Shown: positions 8,942 to 17,356 of the stretch, in pieces
Numbering within the stretch: position 1 is the first letter of the stretch
How the letters are laid out: each line of letters starts with the position of its first letter
Assembly: GCA_030824575.1 (NCBI GenBank)
Contig: JAVBXL010000205.1
Location: 52,350-116,349, forward strand
Length of the DNA: 64,000 bases
From: a bacterium
Lineage (GTDB): Bacteria > Pseudomonadota > Alphaproteobacteria > Sphingomonadales > Sphingomonadaceae
Reading direction: 5' to 3'
Notes under the pieces: model-generated
What the model saw: only the letters and a program-made list of their open reading frames with translations
What the model was told of the DNA's origin: nothing
Databases searched by the model: none
Position numbers and translations under genes: made by a program

Positions 8942-10681
8942 TCAGGCGGCGAGCCTTTCCTGCTCGCCTTCCGGCTCTTGCCTGGCCGCTCGAATGGCGG
9001 CGGCGACGCTCGCGACACCCCCGCGCGCGGTATACGCTGCGGGCGGGAAGCGCATCCAGCGCGGCACCCAGCGTTCCACTTTCGCCCGGCCATTTGCGCC
9101 TTCGATATGATCGCGGGCGATCTTCTTGAGCGTCTTCGCCTTCTCGCTTTCGTTCGCCTTGGCGACCACCTCGCCCGCGATCTCGCCGAGCAAGGCGAGT
9201 GACACTTCACGATCGCGGACCAGATCGAACAGGCATTCGTCGGCCTGCCACCAGTCGGCCATATCGATGCCGAGATGGCCGCCGACCGCATTGACGGCGG
9301 CGCTTCCGACCGCCAACGTCTCGCCCATCGCGACAGCGACGATGTCAAGCACGACGCCATCGGGAAGCTCCAGCAGTCGATGGAACAGCTGGCAAAGACC
9401 GTGGTCGTCGCCATTGCCGCCAGTGACGGTCGGCTCTTCGGGCGACAGGTCCAGCACCGCCAGCACGGCGCGACGATGCTCGTCGAAGCGCGCCTCGCCG
9501 AGGCTGGTTTCGACGCTCTCGCGCACCTCGTCGTTGCGGGTCGATTGCGGATCGGGCCGCACGGTCCACAGCGGCGAGCCGATGATCGCATGGGCGACCA
9601 TCAAGCGCAGCGCGACACCTGAATGCGCTGCAATCGCGGCGCGCACGGCGGCATGGCGGTGCAGATCGACATAGGTCTGCATGGCGCTGGTGATCTCGGG
9701 CCGCGCGGGCTTGGCGCCGCTGTCGATGGGTTCGCCGCGCGCAGCGCGGCGCGCCTCCGCGCGGGTCAGATAGCCCTCATGGAAGGCCACCTCACCATTG
9801 GCGCGCACATCGACATAGACGCGCCCGCCCTTGCGCTTGGCAGCCTTCTCATGCTCCCAGCTATCGAACCGCTCGGACGGCGGCACGATCACAACATCGC
9901 TCCACCCGGCCTCAAGATAGACCTCGCGGCGCGCGTCGATCGCCGCGTTCTGCGCCGCCCAGAAGGCGTCGGCGTCCGCGAAATAGCGGTCGTCCCCGAA
10001 GAGGTCGGCGACCAGCGCGCCCGTGTATTGCTCGATATCGAACAGCGCATGGGCGGCGCTAATCGACTGCCTGCCGAGCAGCCATGCCTTCAACTGATGA
10101 CCGGTCGGGACATAGGCGTTGGGGTCGTCCAGTAGTGCCAGCCACGCGCGCTGTTGCGCCTTGCTTGCCATGGTCAGGTGACGGACGGTGGCGCGGTCGA
10201 TCTCCTCGCGGCGGTAAAGTTCACGGACACGCGGCATGAGATTGCCGAGCGCCAGCACGCGGCGGACGGTGAGGTCGGGTAGCCCGAAGGTATGCGAAAT
10301 GTCCGCTATCTCACGGCCTTCCTTGGCCAGCCGGGTGAAGGTTTCCCACTGCGTCACTTCGTCGGCGTCGAGGCGGGCGAGGTTCTCGATCATCGACGCC
10401 TCGATGGCGTCGGCATCGTCGCCCGCCGCGAGGATGCGGCACGGCAGCGGCTCGGCCTCGCCGGTCTCTGCGGCGACCAGCGCGGCGGCATGGAAGCGCC
10501 GCGCGCCCGCGACGATCTCGTAATCGCCTTCGGTGTCGGTCGGGCGCACCAGCAATGTCTGGATGACCCCGCGCTTGCGGACGGTGGGTAGGATGTCGCT
10601 GACATCGGGTGCCTTGCGGCTGTGGCGCATGTTGGTTTTACTGACCGACAGGCGATCCTGCGCGATGAACATCAAGGTCAT
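8942..10681 (-). CDS. ParB/RepB/Spo0J-family partition-like protein
   Basis: PTVRKRGVIQTLLVRPTDTEGDYEIVAGARRFHAAALV plus HTH IADISHTFGLPDLTVRRVLAL. Confidence 0.88.
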   Translation of the reverse strand: MTLMFIAQDRLSVSKTNMRHSRKAPDVSDILPTVRKRGVIQTLLVRPTDTEGDYEIVAGARRFHAAALVAAETGEAEPLPCRILAAGDDADAIEASMIENLARLDADEVTQWETFTRLAKEGREIADISHTFGLPDLTVRRVLALGNLMPRVRELYRREEIDRATVRHLTMASKAQQRAWLALLDDPNAYVPTGHQLKAWLLGRQSISAAHALFDIEQYTGALVADLFGDDRYFADADAFWAAQNAAIDARREVYLEAGWSDVVIVPPSERFDSWEHEKAAKRKGGRVYVDVRANGEVAFHEGYLTRAEARRAARGEPIDSGAKPARPEITSAMQTYVDLHRHAAVRAAIAAHSGVALRLMVAHAIIGSPLWTVRPDPQSTRNDEVRESVETSLGEARFDEHRRAVLAVLDLSPEEPTVTGGNGDDHGLCQLFHRLLELPDGVVLDIVAVAMGETLAVGSAAVNAVGGHLGIDMADWWQADECLFDLVRDREVSLALLGEIAGEVVAKANESEKAKTLKKIARDHIEGANGRAKVERWVPRWMRFPPAAYTARGGVASVAAAIRAARQEPEGEQERLAA

Positions 10682-10768
10682 TGGTCTGCTCCTTCATTGG
10701 AGCCGGACGTGCACGCAACCTTTGCGGGTCCGGCGAAATGGGCGGCGCGGACAAGCGCCGCCCGGTGA

Positions 10769-11194
10769 TCATCCGTTGCCGGATGCGTCGGGCGGCGGCC
10801 CGATTTCGTCACCGCGCGCGAGGCGGCGCAGCAGGGTTTCGGCCCAGAGGATAGACCCGGCGCGACGGCTCCATGCCGTCCAGACCGAAAGGCGATGGCG
10901 TCCCTCGAAGGCGAGGTCGCGCTCGATGCCGAGGCCGAACGGCAAGCGGACGCCCGCGATCTCGGACAGGCTGAACGAGCCAAGCTCGGGACAGCCAAAG
11001 CCGAGGTCGGCGAGGCCGAACAAGGTGTCGTCGTCCTCGTCCAGTTCCGTCGCAAGCCATGTCGCGGCACCCAGCGGATTGAACAGCTTGAGCACCGGCA
11101 CGGGATCGAAGGCCGCGTCCCTGGCGTCGGCGGCACGGCGGTTGATGGCGTTGACGCGCAGCGCGGAACGCAGGTCAGGAGGCAGGAGGATCAT
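10769..11194 (-). CDS. DUF2958 domain protein
   Basis: MILLPPDLRSALRVNA...PVLKLFNPLGAATWLATELDEDDDTLFGLADLGFGCPELGSFSLSEI. Confidence 0.85.
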   Translation of the reverse strand: MILLPPDLRSALRVNAINRRAADARDAAFDPVPVLKLFNPLGAATWLATELDEDDDTLFGLADLGFGCPELGSFSLSEIAGVRLPFGLGIERDLAFEGRHRLSVWTAWSRRAGSILWAETLLRRLARGDEIGPPPDASGNG

Positions 11195-12171
11195 GCCGCG
11201 ATCCTCCCCTCGACCTGTGCGTCCATCGCCTCGCGGTGGCGCGCCAGCAGCCAGTCGGCGGCCTTGCTGGCCTGACTGGCGTCGCGGAAGATCGCGCGAT
11301 TGTCCTCGCGCAGCACCTCCAGCCACGATGCGATATAGTCGGCATGGCGCACGGTCGGGACGATGCCGAGCGCGGCGCAAAGGAAGGCCGAACCCAGTTC
11401 GGCGACCAGTTCCTCGCGGGCATAGCCCTTGGTCCCGAACCCGTTGGTCAGGTCGCGCGCCAGCCGCTTGGCGTGGCCGGTCGCGTGAGTCAGTTCGTGC
11501 AGGCAGGTCCGGTAGTAGTTGATCTGCTCGAAGAAGGCTGGCTGCGGCGGCACCGACACGAAATCGGCGGACGGCACATAGAAAGCCTTGCTCCCCCCGA
11601 TCCGGAAATCGACGCCGGATGCGGCGATCACCTCCTCGGCGACCGGCACGATCTCACGCTCGGGCAGCGGCGCGGGGTCGAGCGCGAGGCCGGGGCGCAG
11701 GCCTTCGCATTGCGCGATGTTGAAGACGGTGAAGCGCTTGAGGAACGGCACGGCCTTGGCCTCGCCGCCCTCGCGCGCGGCGCGGGCCTTCTCTGCCTCG
11801 GGGGTGAAGCGGTCGGCATAGACCACGGTCTGGCCGCGCTCGCCCTTGATGACGCAACCACCCGCCTCGCGCGCCTGCCGGAAGGTCAGCCAGCTTTGCG
11901 AGGGATAGCCATTGGCGATGACCGCGCCCCACAGCAGCAAGACATTGACGCCCGAATAGCTGCGCCCGGTCAGCGCATTGCGCGGCAGCGACGGGCCAGC
12001 ACAGGCGGCACCGCTCCACGGCTGAACCCACGGGATGCGCCCCGCCTCAAGCTCGGCGATGATACGGGCGGTCACCTCATCATAGAGGTTCGCGCGCGGT
12101 TCCTGCTGATCGCCAGCAGCGTTCTCCCCTGCATTGCGGCTTGCACGACGGTTCGATGGTCTGGACACCAT
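11191..12171 (-). CDS. ArdC-like ssDNA-binding/zincin metallopeptidase antirestriction protein
   Basis: NLYDEVTARIIAELEAGRIPWVQPW...GRSYSGVNVLLLW...HELTHATGHAKRLARDL. Confidence 0.9.
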   Translation of the reverse strand: MVSRPSNRRASRNAGENAAGDQQEPRANLYDEVTARIIAELEAGRIPWVQPWSGAACAGPSLPRNALTGRSYSGVNVLLLWGAVIANGYPSQSWLTFRQAREAGGCVIKGERGQTVVYADRFTPEAEKARAAREGGEAKAVPFLKRFTVFNIAQCEGLRPGLALDPAPLPEREIVPVAEEVIAASGVDFRIGGSKAFYVPSADFVSVPPQPAFFEQINYYRTCLHELTHATGHAKRLARDLTNGFGTKGYAREELVAELGSAFLCAALGIVPTVRHADYIASWLEVLREDNRAIFRDASQASKAADWLLARHREAMDAQVEGRIAA

Positions 12172-12787
12172 AGCCTCCTCATCCGCCCAAAAAGCTCCAT
12201 GGCCTCCCCCGAGAGGCGGGGGTGGGCGGCGAGACGCGACCAGAGGAGGCCCGGCTCCAGCGGCGCGCGCACCCGGAGGGGCGCAATGCAATGAAGCACT
12301 CCGCGCAGCGGAGTTGCGCGCACCGCGACGGGCCTCAGGCGGAAGCGCCGGCCACACCCGCCGACGAGGGAAGGCCCACCACAGAACGCCGCCGCGTCCG
12401 CGCTTCAGTCGCGCGATTTGGCAAGCAAATCGCTGGGGCGCGGCGACATCAGATGCGCCATGTGATCGTCACCGCAGGCCGAGACCCGCAAGGGGCTCGG
12501 GGTCGCGGCAGCGACCTAGAGCATGGTCGTGGGCGGCGAACCGCGATGCCCTGCGCCGCAAAGGCGCGAACAGAAACGCACCCTTGTACGCGGCCGGCCA
12601 GTGCGGCGGCGTGCGCGCGGGCCTGTGGGCCAGCCGCCGCCGTGCTCCACGACCGCGCAAGCGTGCAGACGCGGGCTACTCAAACGCGCGACCCCTGGCG
12701 GCAGCGCAGCGGCGCCAGAGTGCGCACCGCAGATCCCGCGTTCGACCAGGCATCGCCGCCATCCCGCGAGGCGCCCCATTTGTCGCG

Positions 12788-13081
12788 TCATGGCCGCCGA
12801 TGGGAAGCTGCGCGTGCCTGCTCGCCGAATGCGGCGATTGCACTGCGCAGTCCGGCGCCGGTGATCCACCGCGCCCGCGCGAGATGACTGTCCCAGCAGG
12901 TCCGGGCGCGCGTTGCATCCGTCACCGGGTCGATGCCGAGGATATCGAGTGCACCGTCCTGCCAGGCGATGCCGTCTTTCTCGGCGTCTAGCAGCTCGGC
13001 ATAGGTGAGCAGATGCCGCCGGTCATAGTCCAAGACAATTTCGCCAGTTGGCGCGAGGGTATCGAGAGGATCTGACGACAT
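12788..13081 (-). CDS. Small DUF2285-like protein, candidate QseM-type antiactivator
   Basis: YAELLDAEKDGIAWQDGALDILGIDPVTDATRARTCWDSHLARARWITGAGLRSAIA aligns by eye with the DUF2285 region at 13424-13933 (H-x3-R-x-x-x-I). Confidence 0.6.
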   Translation of the reverse strand: MSSDPLDTLAPTGEIVLDYDRRHLLTYAELLDAEKDGIAWQDGALDILGIDPVTDATRARTCWDSHLARARWITGAGLRSAIAAFGEQARAASHRRP

Positions 13082-13126
13082 TGGCCCTCGGCGTGCGTGA
13101 TGACCGACCAACGGCCACACGCGTTA

Positions 13127-13143
13127 TACATCAAGTTGGTGTA
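13127..13143. promoter_or_regulatory. Candidate operator 1: TACATCAA-G-TTGGTGTA
   Basis: 8+1+8 dyad with one mismatch in the divergent intergenic region. Confidence 0.65.
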
Positions 13144-13166
13144 AGAAACAGCTGAAGTCACGGTCC

Positions 13167-13183
13167 CACATCAATTTGATGTG
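13167..13183. promoter_or_regulatory. Candidate operator 2: CACATCAA-T-TTGATGTG
   Basis: Perfect 8+1+8 palindrome; core shared with operator 1; centres 40 bp apart. Confidence 0.75.
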
Positions 13184-13190
13184 AGGGACT

Positions 13191-13427
13191 GTGGCGCGAG
13201 GCATCCACGATAGTCGTTATCGCTGGGTGATCGAGCAATTGATCGAGGCCCGCAAGCGACAGGCACTGACGCAGCAGGCTGTGGCGGCGAAGCTCGGCAA
13301 GCCGCAGCAGTATGTCTCTCGCTACGAGACTGGCGAGCGCCGGCTCGACATCTTCGAGTTCATGGATGTCGCGGCCGCATTAGCGATCGACGCGCTCGCG
13401 TTGGTGGGCAACGCGCCAAAATCCTAG
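13191..13427 (+). CDS. XRE-family transcriptional regulator, candidate QseC-like
   Basis: EARKRQALTQQAVAAKLGKPQQYVSRYETGERRLDIFEFMDVAAAL; divergent from the DUF2285-like small gene. Confidence 0.85.
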   Translation: MARGIHDSRYRWVIEQLIEARKRQALTQQAVAAKLGKPQQYVSRYETGERRLDIFEFMDVAAALAIDALALVGNAPKS

Positions 13428-14150
13428 AATCGCTCCGCCAATACGCCGCGCGGACCTGCCCGGACCAAGGCGGCGGCCAGCGGGATCATCCGCCGCACGC
13501 GCGATTTCAGGTGCTCGCCATCTCCAGGCCAATCCCCACGGTAGATGCCAAGGCCGATCGCACGTTGGCTGGCGCCTGCGGCGATCGCGTCGCCGACGCG
13601 GAGCGCTTCCACCAGTCTGCCGAACCGCGTTCCTAAATCGGTTGGCGGCTCCCGACCTGACAGAAAGGCATCGAGGCGGCGGACCGACTCGAGCTGGGGC
13701 TCGAGGTTGCGACCAAAATCGATCAACGCCGAGATCCGGCGCGGCCCGTCATCGAGGGCGCCATCAAGACCGTCCAGCTGCAAGGTTTGCCGTGACAGGT
13801 GCAGGAGGACATGGCGCCGATCGCCGGTGCGCGCCGCGCGATGCCCTATTCGTGCGAGATCGAGCGCCGGACCCGATCGCGCCGGGACCACCGTCAGCAG
13901 GCGCGGGTTCGCGGCCGCCGTCCAGATCGGCACGGCGTGGGCGCAGTCGAGCGAGGGATCAACCGGGAAAGTGAAGCCCCCACACAGCAGCGAAATGCGC
14001 AGCCACGTCGTTGCCGCGCACGGTGCTGAAATCCGAGCGGTAGGCGGGATCGCGCCGCAGTAGTTCCCAGGCGAGCGCCAGCCGCCCGCCGGCGAGCACG
14101 GCGGCGTAGGCCGCCGTTTCTCGCCAGTCGGGAAGCCCGGACATCGTCAT
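13424..14150 (-). CDS. Split DUF6499 + DUF2285 gene, candidate FseA-type excision activator expressed by +1 frameshift
   Basis: ORF1 14150-13959 (MTMSGLPDWRETAAYAAVLAGGRLALAWELLRRDPAYRSDF...HFAAVWGLHFPG*) and ORF2 ending at 13424 (VDPSLDCAHAVPIWTAAANPR...GASQRAIGLGIYRGDWPGDGEHLKSRVRRMIPLAAALVRAG). They join with a +1 shift at TTT-CCC (13965-13970). Confidence 0.75.
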
Positions 14151-15007
14151 CAGTCCTGCCGATCCGCGAGGAAGGCGGCGGCCTGCGCCTCCTGGTCGGC
14201 TCGCAGCGCGTCGATCGCGCCGAGATACTCGGGGACCGATTCTCCAAGCAGGATTGACGGGCATCGTCCTTCCACATTGCCGAGATTGGGCCGGTGCTGC
14301 GCATAGCCGACCAGCGCCGCCAATTCGGGCGAGAAATGCCGTGCTACCGCCGGCGGATAAACCAGCCATTGCAGTTCGAAGGGTTTCAGCCAGCCGAGGC
14401 AATAGCTGACGATCACACCACGGCGCGGCGCGCCCGATATGTTGCCGCCACCGCCATGCAGGGTGGAGCCGAGAAACAACAGCGCATCGCCGGGCGCAAG
14501 CTTGGGGACGACCGCATCCTCCTCGGGCATTTCGCCGACATCCGGGTCGACATGGCTGCCGGCCCACAGCCGCGTGCCGCCATTCTCCTGGGTGAATGGA
14601 TCGATCGGCCACATCACGTTGACGAGATATTCCATGCTGCCCTTGGGACCGGCCCACATATCCTGATCCCGATGGGGCAGCTGCGCCGGTGCGCCGGGAC
14701 GGATCTCGACGGCCTGCGTCAGGTTGAGCGCGATCCGCTCGCACCAAGGCAGCAGCATGCGTTCAACGATCGTCAGCACCGCAGGGTGGCGGACCAGCGC
14801 CTCGGCCTGGGGCGAACGGCGAAGCAACGCGCCGAAGCGCCGGGTGCGGTGGCCATAAAAGACGCCCTGGCACATCGGCGTCAGCACGAAGGCAGGAGCA
14901 AGGTCGGCGGCCAGCACACCGATCACGGTGGGGGCGAGTGCCCCGCGCAGCACGCACATCCCATCTCGCGAGAGATCGCCGGCAGCGATGTCGATACCCA
15001 CGGTCAT
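14150..15007 (-). CDS. Phytanoyl-CoA dioxygenase (PhyH) family protein
   Basis: AQLPHRDQDMWAGPKGSMEYLVNVMWPIDPFTQENGGTRLWAGSHVDP...LAPGDALLFLGSTLHGGGGNISGAPRRGVIVSYCLGWLKP; ATGA overlaps at both ends. Confidence 0.9.
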   Translation of the reverse strand: MTVGIDIAAGDLSRDGMCVLRGALAPTVIGVLAADLAPAFVLTPMCQGVFYGHRTRRFGALLRRSPQAEALVRHPAVLTIVERMLLPWCERIALNLTQAVEIRPGAPAQLPHRDQDMWAGPKGSMEYLVNVMWPIDPFTQENGGTRLWAGSHVDPDVGEMPEEDAVVPKLAPGDALLFLGSTLHGGGGNISGAPRRGVIVSYCLGWLKPFELQWLVYPPAVARHFSPELAALVGYAQHRPNLGNVEGRCPSILLGESVPEYLGAIDALRADQEAQAAAFLADRQD

Positions 15008-15606
15008 GCCGCCAGCTCCAGCGCGCCGACATAGGTGCCGGTCCAAGCCAGCCGTTCGCAAATGTCGGGCGTGACCTCGACGCGGAACGCGCCGATCGGA
15101 CCGCCGGCGATGCGGACGGCGGGGCCGAGCGGCTCGGCGCGCCAACCCATGGCCAGCACCTCGCGCCGGAAACCCTCGGGTATGACGCCGGTGATGTGCT
15201 CGAGCCCGCGCGCCAACGCGAAGTCGGCCATCGCCGAGATCAGCGCGCTTCGCAGTTCCCTCCTGCGCGCGGCACCGTGGCGGCTGGGCAGGCAGAGCCG
15301 CGTGCTCTCCCATGTCGTCGCTCCAACCGGAACACCGGCGACGCAGAGGTGGGGAAATATCTCGCCCAGCAGGTGTGGCCGCCAGCTCGGCAGCATGCGC
15401 AGTGACGCCTCGTGCCGTCCGCTTTCGTCGATCGCGACGATATAGATGGCGTCGACGGTGTCGAACTGGTCGATCTCGAAGCGGCCGTCGACGACCGGCA
15501 CGTCCCAGTCGAAGAAGTCCACGAACTGCGCCTTGCGGTCCGCGAACATGGTTTCGAGCGCCGTTTGGTGCGCGCTCTTGGGGTAGTTCTCGATGGTAAG
15601 GATCAT
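15004..15606 (-). CDS. luxI: Acyl-homoserine-lactone synthase (LuxI family)
   Basis: FFDWDVPVVDGRFEIDQFDTVDAIYIVAIDESGRHEASLRMLPSWRPHLLGEIFPHLC...WESTRLCL. Confidence 0.93.
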   Translation of the reverse strand: MILTIENYPKSAHQTALETMFADRKAQFVDFFDWDVPVVDGRFEIDQFDTVDAIYIVAIDESGRHEASLRMLPSWRPHLLGEIFPHLCVAGVPVGATTWESTRLCLPSRHGAARRRELRSALISAMADFALARGLEHITGVIPEGFRREVLAMGWRAEPLGPAVRIAGGPIGAFRVEVTPDICERLAWTGTYVGALELAA

Positions 15607-15662
15607 GTGGTGCTCCCGTGGCTTGATGCGCCACGAGAGGAAGCAGCTTTGGATCGTCAGCT

Positions 15663-16454
15663 TTAGCGCCCGGAATCCACGGTCCTTGACAGCCGCAATT
15701 CGTCCGTCGCGATCTCGCCGGCAAGGATCGCGGCAGCCAGCAATTCCGTGCGGTCGCTCGCCCCGAACAGGTGACGCGCATCACGCATGTAGCTCTCGAC
15801 GGTGCGAACTGTCAGGCCAAGGCGATGGGCGACAAGCTTGTCCTTCAGGCCCTGACCGGCGAGCAGGACGCAGTCGCGATGGCGCGGCTCGAGCCTCGGC
15901 AGCGGACCGAGTTGCGCCGGGCCGGCGAAGCGTCGGGCCTGCTGGAAGGCGAAGGTGCCGAACGTCTGTGCGGGTCCGAGAAGCATTTCGGCGCTACGGA
16001 CACTTTTCAGGCCGGCGAAGGTGCAGGATCCGAAACAGGCGCCGAGCCTGGCACAGGGGACCGTGATCCCTTCGTTCAGTCCCTCGCGGCGACCAAGTTC
16101 AAGGGCAAGCCGGTCATGGCCATCCAGCTCGATGATGGCGGGCAGGTCCGACCACAGGAACGCGGCCTCGGCGAACAGGCAGCCACGCATGACCGGATCG
16201 CGGCGATAGCGGCCCTCGGAAACAATGCGGCGGGTGGCTCCTTCCGCATAGTCGCGCAGATCGACGGTGCCAGGCTTCGGCGCACGCAGATCCTCGTGCG
16301 TCAGGATCGCGAAGTAACGGCATCCCAGATCGTCGGCGAAGGCGCGCGTCACCGCCCGAAGCTGGGCGCGATCCTCGGTGTCGCGGATCGCGCGCACGAT
16401 GTCGTCCAGCAAATTGAACGCGCACTCGTTCCATAGCCGAGCTCTTCCAGCCAT
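15663..16454 (-). CDS. luxR: LuxR-family quorum-sensing regulator (autoinducer-binding + HTH)
   Basis: C-terminal LEPRHRDCVLLAGQGLKDKLVAHRLGLTVRTVESYMRDARHLFGASDRTELLAAAI; AGGAGG precedes ATG at 16454. Confidence 0.9.
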   Translation of the reverse strand: MAGRARLWNECAFNLLDDIVRAIRDTEDRAQLRAVTRAFADDLGCRYFAILTHEDLRAPKPGTVDLRDYAEGATRRIVSEGRYRRDPVMRGCLFAEAAFLWSDLPAIIELDGHDRLALELGRREGLNEGITVPCARLGACFGSCTFAGLKSVRSAEMLLGPAQTFGTFAFQQARRFAGPAQLGPLPRLEPRHRDCVLLAGQGLKDKLVAHRLGLTVRTVESYMRDARHLFGASDRTELLAAAILAGEIATDELRLSRTVDSGR

Positions 16455-16538
16455 GCGCAGCCCTCCTGCCGCGGCGTTGCCGCTAGCCCGGGTCCCCCTT
16501 CGCCGGTCGGTTGAACATCCTGCCCCGTTCGCGACCAT

Positions 16539-16567
16539 GACAAGGCGAGGCCGGCAAATGGGTAACG
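16539..16567 (-). promoter_or_regulatory. Putative ECF-type promoter reading toward luxR: CGTTACC-N18-TGTC
   Basis: Minus strand CGTTACCCATTTGCCGGCCTCGCCTTGTC; same motif upstream of fecI and the TonB receptor gene. Confidence 0.4.
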
Positions 16568-16713
16568 TGCCGGCCGATCAGTTCAGGTGCCAAACCGCCC
16601 CGATGGCGCGTTACCCATATCGATGCGCAGCTGGTCTAACCGGGCATTCGCCGAACCCCAGCCACAAGGATCAAACAGGGTCGGCGAAAAAAATGCGTGG
16701 GTAGCCATTTTCG

Positions 16714-16742
16714 CGTTACCAATTGTGCCGGTGCGGACTGTC
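16714..16742 (+). promoter_or_regulatory. Putative ECF-type promoter of fecI: CGTTACC-N18-TGTC
   Basis: CGTTACCAATTGTGCCGGTGCGGACTGTC ends about 41 nt before the fecI ATG. Confidence 0.45.
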
Positions 16743-16783
16743 ATGCCCACTTCGGACAATTGCAGCGAGGCTCACCCGCCTGA

Positions 16784-17356
16784 ATGATCGACGATGACGA
16801 ACTCAATGCCTGGTTTGTGCGGGAGGTTCTTCCTCTCGAGCGGGCGTTGACGTCCTACATCCGTCGCAACTGGAGGGTGCCCGAAGACGTGCTGGAACTG
16901 CGGCAGGACATATATGAGCATTCGCTGATCGGCGCGCGGCGTGCGCTGCCGCTCAATGCGCGCGCCTATGTCTTCACGGTCGCCCGCAATCACCTGATCA
17001 ACAATGCCAAGCGCGCCCGGATCGTCCCGATCGACACGATGGCCGATCTCGATGCGATGCACCGTGACATCGACATGTTCGAGGCCGAGCGGGCGCTTTC
17101 CGCGCGGGACGAGTTGCGCCACGCGAAGGAAGGAATCGATAAACTGCCGCCCAAGTGCCGTGAAATCATCCTGCTGCAGAAGGTCGACGGGATGACCGAC
17201 CGCGAAGCGGCGGCATCCCTGGGCGTGTCGGTCGAGACGGTCCGGCGCCAGATCAAGCTCGGCATGAAGGCGCTGTTCGACCATATGGCAGGCGGCTCGG
17301 GGAGGATCGTGCGCAAGAGCTATCGGCGGAGCGCGGACCATGAGGTGCTGCCATGA
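16784..17356 (+). CDS. FecI-like ECF RNA polymerase sigma factor
   Basis: ARAYVFTVARNHLINNAKRAR...IDKLPPKCREIILLQKVDGMTDREAAASLGVSVETVRRQIKLGMKAL. Confidence 0.92.
   Translation: MIDDDELNAWFVREVLPLERALTSYIRRNWRVPEDVLELRQDIYEHSLIGARRALPLNARAYVFTVARNHLINNAKRARIVPIDTMADLDAMHRDIDMFEAERALSARDELRHAKEGIDKLPPKCREIILLQKVDGMTDREAAASLGVSVETVRRQIKLGMKALFDHMAGGSGRIVRKSYRRSADHEVLP

Noticed and set aside
12134-12991. Overlapping ORFs of up to 285 aa in the gap upstream of the ardC-like gene
   Set aside because: Translations are Arg/Ala/Gly-rich with no recognisable domain; treated as noncoding.
13424-14150. Calling the DUF6499/DUF2285 gene a simple pseudogene
   Set aside because: Both parts look intact, the break is a single +1 shift at a plausible slip site, and a recoded homologue (FseA) is established.
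15607-16783. Search for a canonical 18-20 bp lux/tra box upstream of luxI and luxR
   Set aside because: No convincing canonical dyad. CGTGGC-N6/7-GCCACG near luxI and GGCCGGCA-N11-TGCCGGCC upstream of luxR are dyads but do not match a known box.
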